Position numbers and translations under genes: made by a program | Notes under the pieces: model-generated | What the model saw: the letters and a program-made list of their open reading frames with translations, nothing else | Database searches by the model: none | What the model was told of the DNA's origin: nothing | Assembly (NCBI GenBank): GCA_033026295.1 | Contig: CM065182.1 | Location: forward strand, 21,202,215 to 21,266,214 | Reading direction: 5' to 3' | Origin: Channa striata | Taxonomy: Eukaryota > Chordata > Actinopteri > Anabantiformes > Channidae | Length of the DNA: 64,000 nucleotides | Shown here: positions 63,493-64,000 of the stretch, piece after piece | Layout of the letters: every line of letters starts with the position of its first letter | Numbering within the stretch: the stretch's first letter is position 1

Positions 63493-64000
63493 TCAAGTAC
63501 GGTCATAGCCTCGTCCTGAAATCACTCCAACCTTGTCTTGGCTGCTCTGGATCATGGTCATGCTGACAGCTGAACCATCATCTGCAGTTTCAGGGCTAAT
63601 TCCCTCTGAAGCATTTGTCTTGAAGAACTTCTCATCTCTGTGTTTGGCTGAATCCTTCCCTCGTCTCTCTCCACCTGTCCCAGCCGCTGATGCTGCCACC
63701 GCCGTGCATGACCATGGGTCACCATCACCCACGTGATGAGCAGTGCCTGGGGTTTTCCAGACAAACTGCTGGGAGCTCTGTCCAAGTTGTTTCAATGTGT
63801 CATCAAACCACAGAGTCTTTGTGCTCTTTCCCTCAGAGTCCTTTATGTACTTTATTTTTCCGTTATCTAAAGAAAACCTCTGCTGATCACTTCCCTGACC
63901 GAGGTCCTGTTTGTCTGGTTAGTCAGCTTGGTTTGAGGAGGAACTCCTGTAGAGTCCTGGTGGTTAAAGGCTTCTGCCATTTCAATATTACTCAGGCCAA
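63493..64000 (-). CDS. Coding-like 3' exon of an unidentified gene, frameshifted, runs off window
   Basis: The minus strand holds two abutting open blocks. From the window edge to about 63880, one frame reads LSNIEMAEAFNHQDSTG and PPQTKLTNQTNRTSVREVIS. From about 63918 down to the TGA at 63493-63495 a second frame reads SLDNGKIKYIKDSEGKSTKT, LWFDDTLKQLGQSSQQFVWK and finally GRGYDRT. The switch falls in the T-run near 63869-63880, where one base more or less would merge the frames. Composition is coding-like and not repeat-like. I do not recognise the protein; a long C-terminal exon of a centrosomal or cytoskeletal protein is a guess only. It may be a pseudogene or contain an assembly error. 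Confidence 0.45.

Noticed and set aside
1..64000. CRISPR arrays, operons, prophage or toxin systems
   Set aside because: The sequence is a vertebrate nuclear genome; the only regular repeats are microsatellites, a 228-bp duplication and transposons.

Overview
This 64 kb window is nuclear DNA of a ray-finned fish, most likely a teleost. The evidence is vertebrate GT-AG split genes with short introns, dense CA/TG microsatellites, and teleost-type transposons (L2/CR1-clade and RTE-clade LINEs, Tc1-like relics, hAT-like and other small inverted-repeat elements). There is no operon structure, CRISPR array, phage or plasmid signal.

Three protein genes can be read exon by exon. (1) CFAP58 lies on the plus strand at 15.57-22.30 kb. 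Its 18 exons encode 861 residues of axonemal coiled coil, and a perfect RFX X-box palindrome sits about 95 bp upstream of the start. (2) FEZ1 lies on the plus strand at 28.50-39.77 kb. Its 9 coding exons encode 399 residues of a kinesin-1 adaptor. (3) ESAM lies on the minus strand at 44.41-48.50 kb. Exons 2-7 of this endothelial Ig-superfamily adhesion molecule are present, and the signal-peptide exon was not found. FEZ1 and ESAM both map to human 11q24.2, so that part looks like conserved synteny. CFAP58 maps to human chromosome 10, so its proximity to the other two reflects rearrangement or fish-specific order.

Layout: 0-0.4 kb, the end of an L2/CR1-type LINE on the minus strand. 0.4-15.4 kb, AT-rich intergenic or long-UTR-like DNA with at least three inverted-repeat elements and two short coding-like relics of unknown origin. 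15.4-22.6 kb, CFAP58. 22.6-28.5 kb, intergenic DNA with two X-box-like palindromes at 25.0 kb and a possible FEZ1 noncoding first exon near 26.2 kb. 28.5-40.8 kb, FEZ1, with an L2 LINE, a hairpin MITE and a 228-bp tandem duplication in its introns. 40.8-48.5 kb, ESAM and its 3' side. 48.5-64 kb, repeat-rich DNA with an internally deleted RTE LINE, a diverged three-copy duplication, a 5'-truncated L2 LINE and, at the right edge, a frameshifted coding block of an unidentified gene.

I found no convincing undescribed system. The observations most worth checking are the unusual splice-site contexts (a GC-AG intron in CFAP58, and dinucleotide repeats abutting three FEZ1 splice sites), the X-box palindromes, and the unidentified coding-like blocks at 3.1-3.5, 7.37-7.47, 24.75-24.92 and 63.5-64.0 kb.
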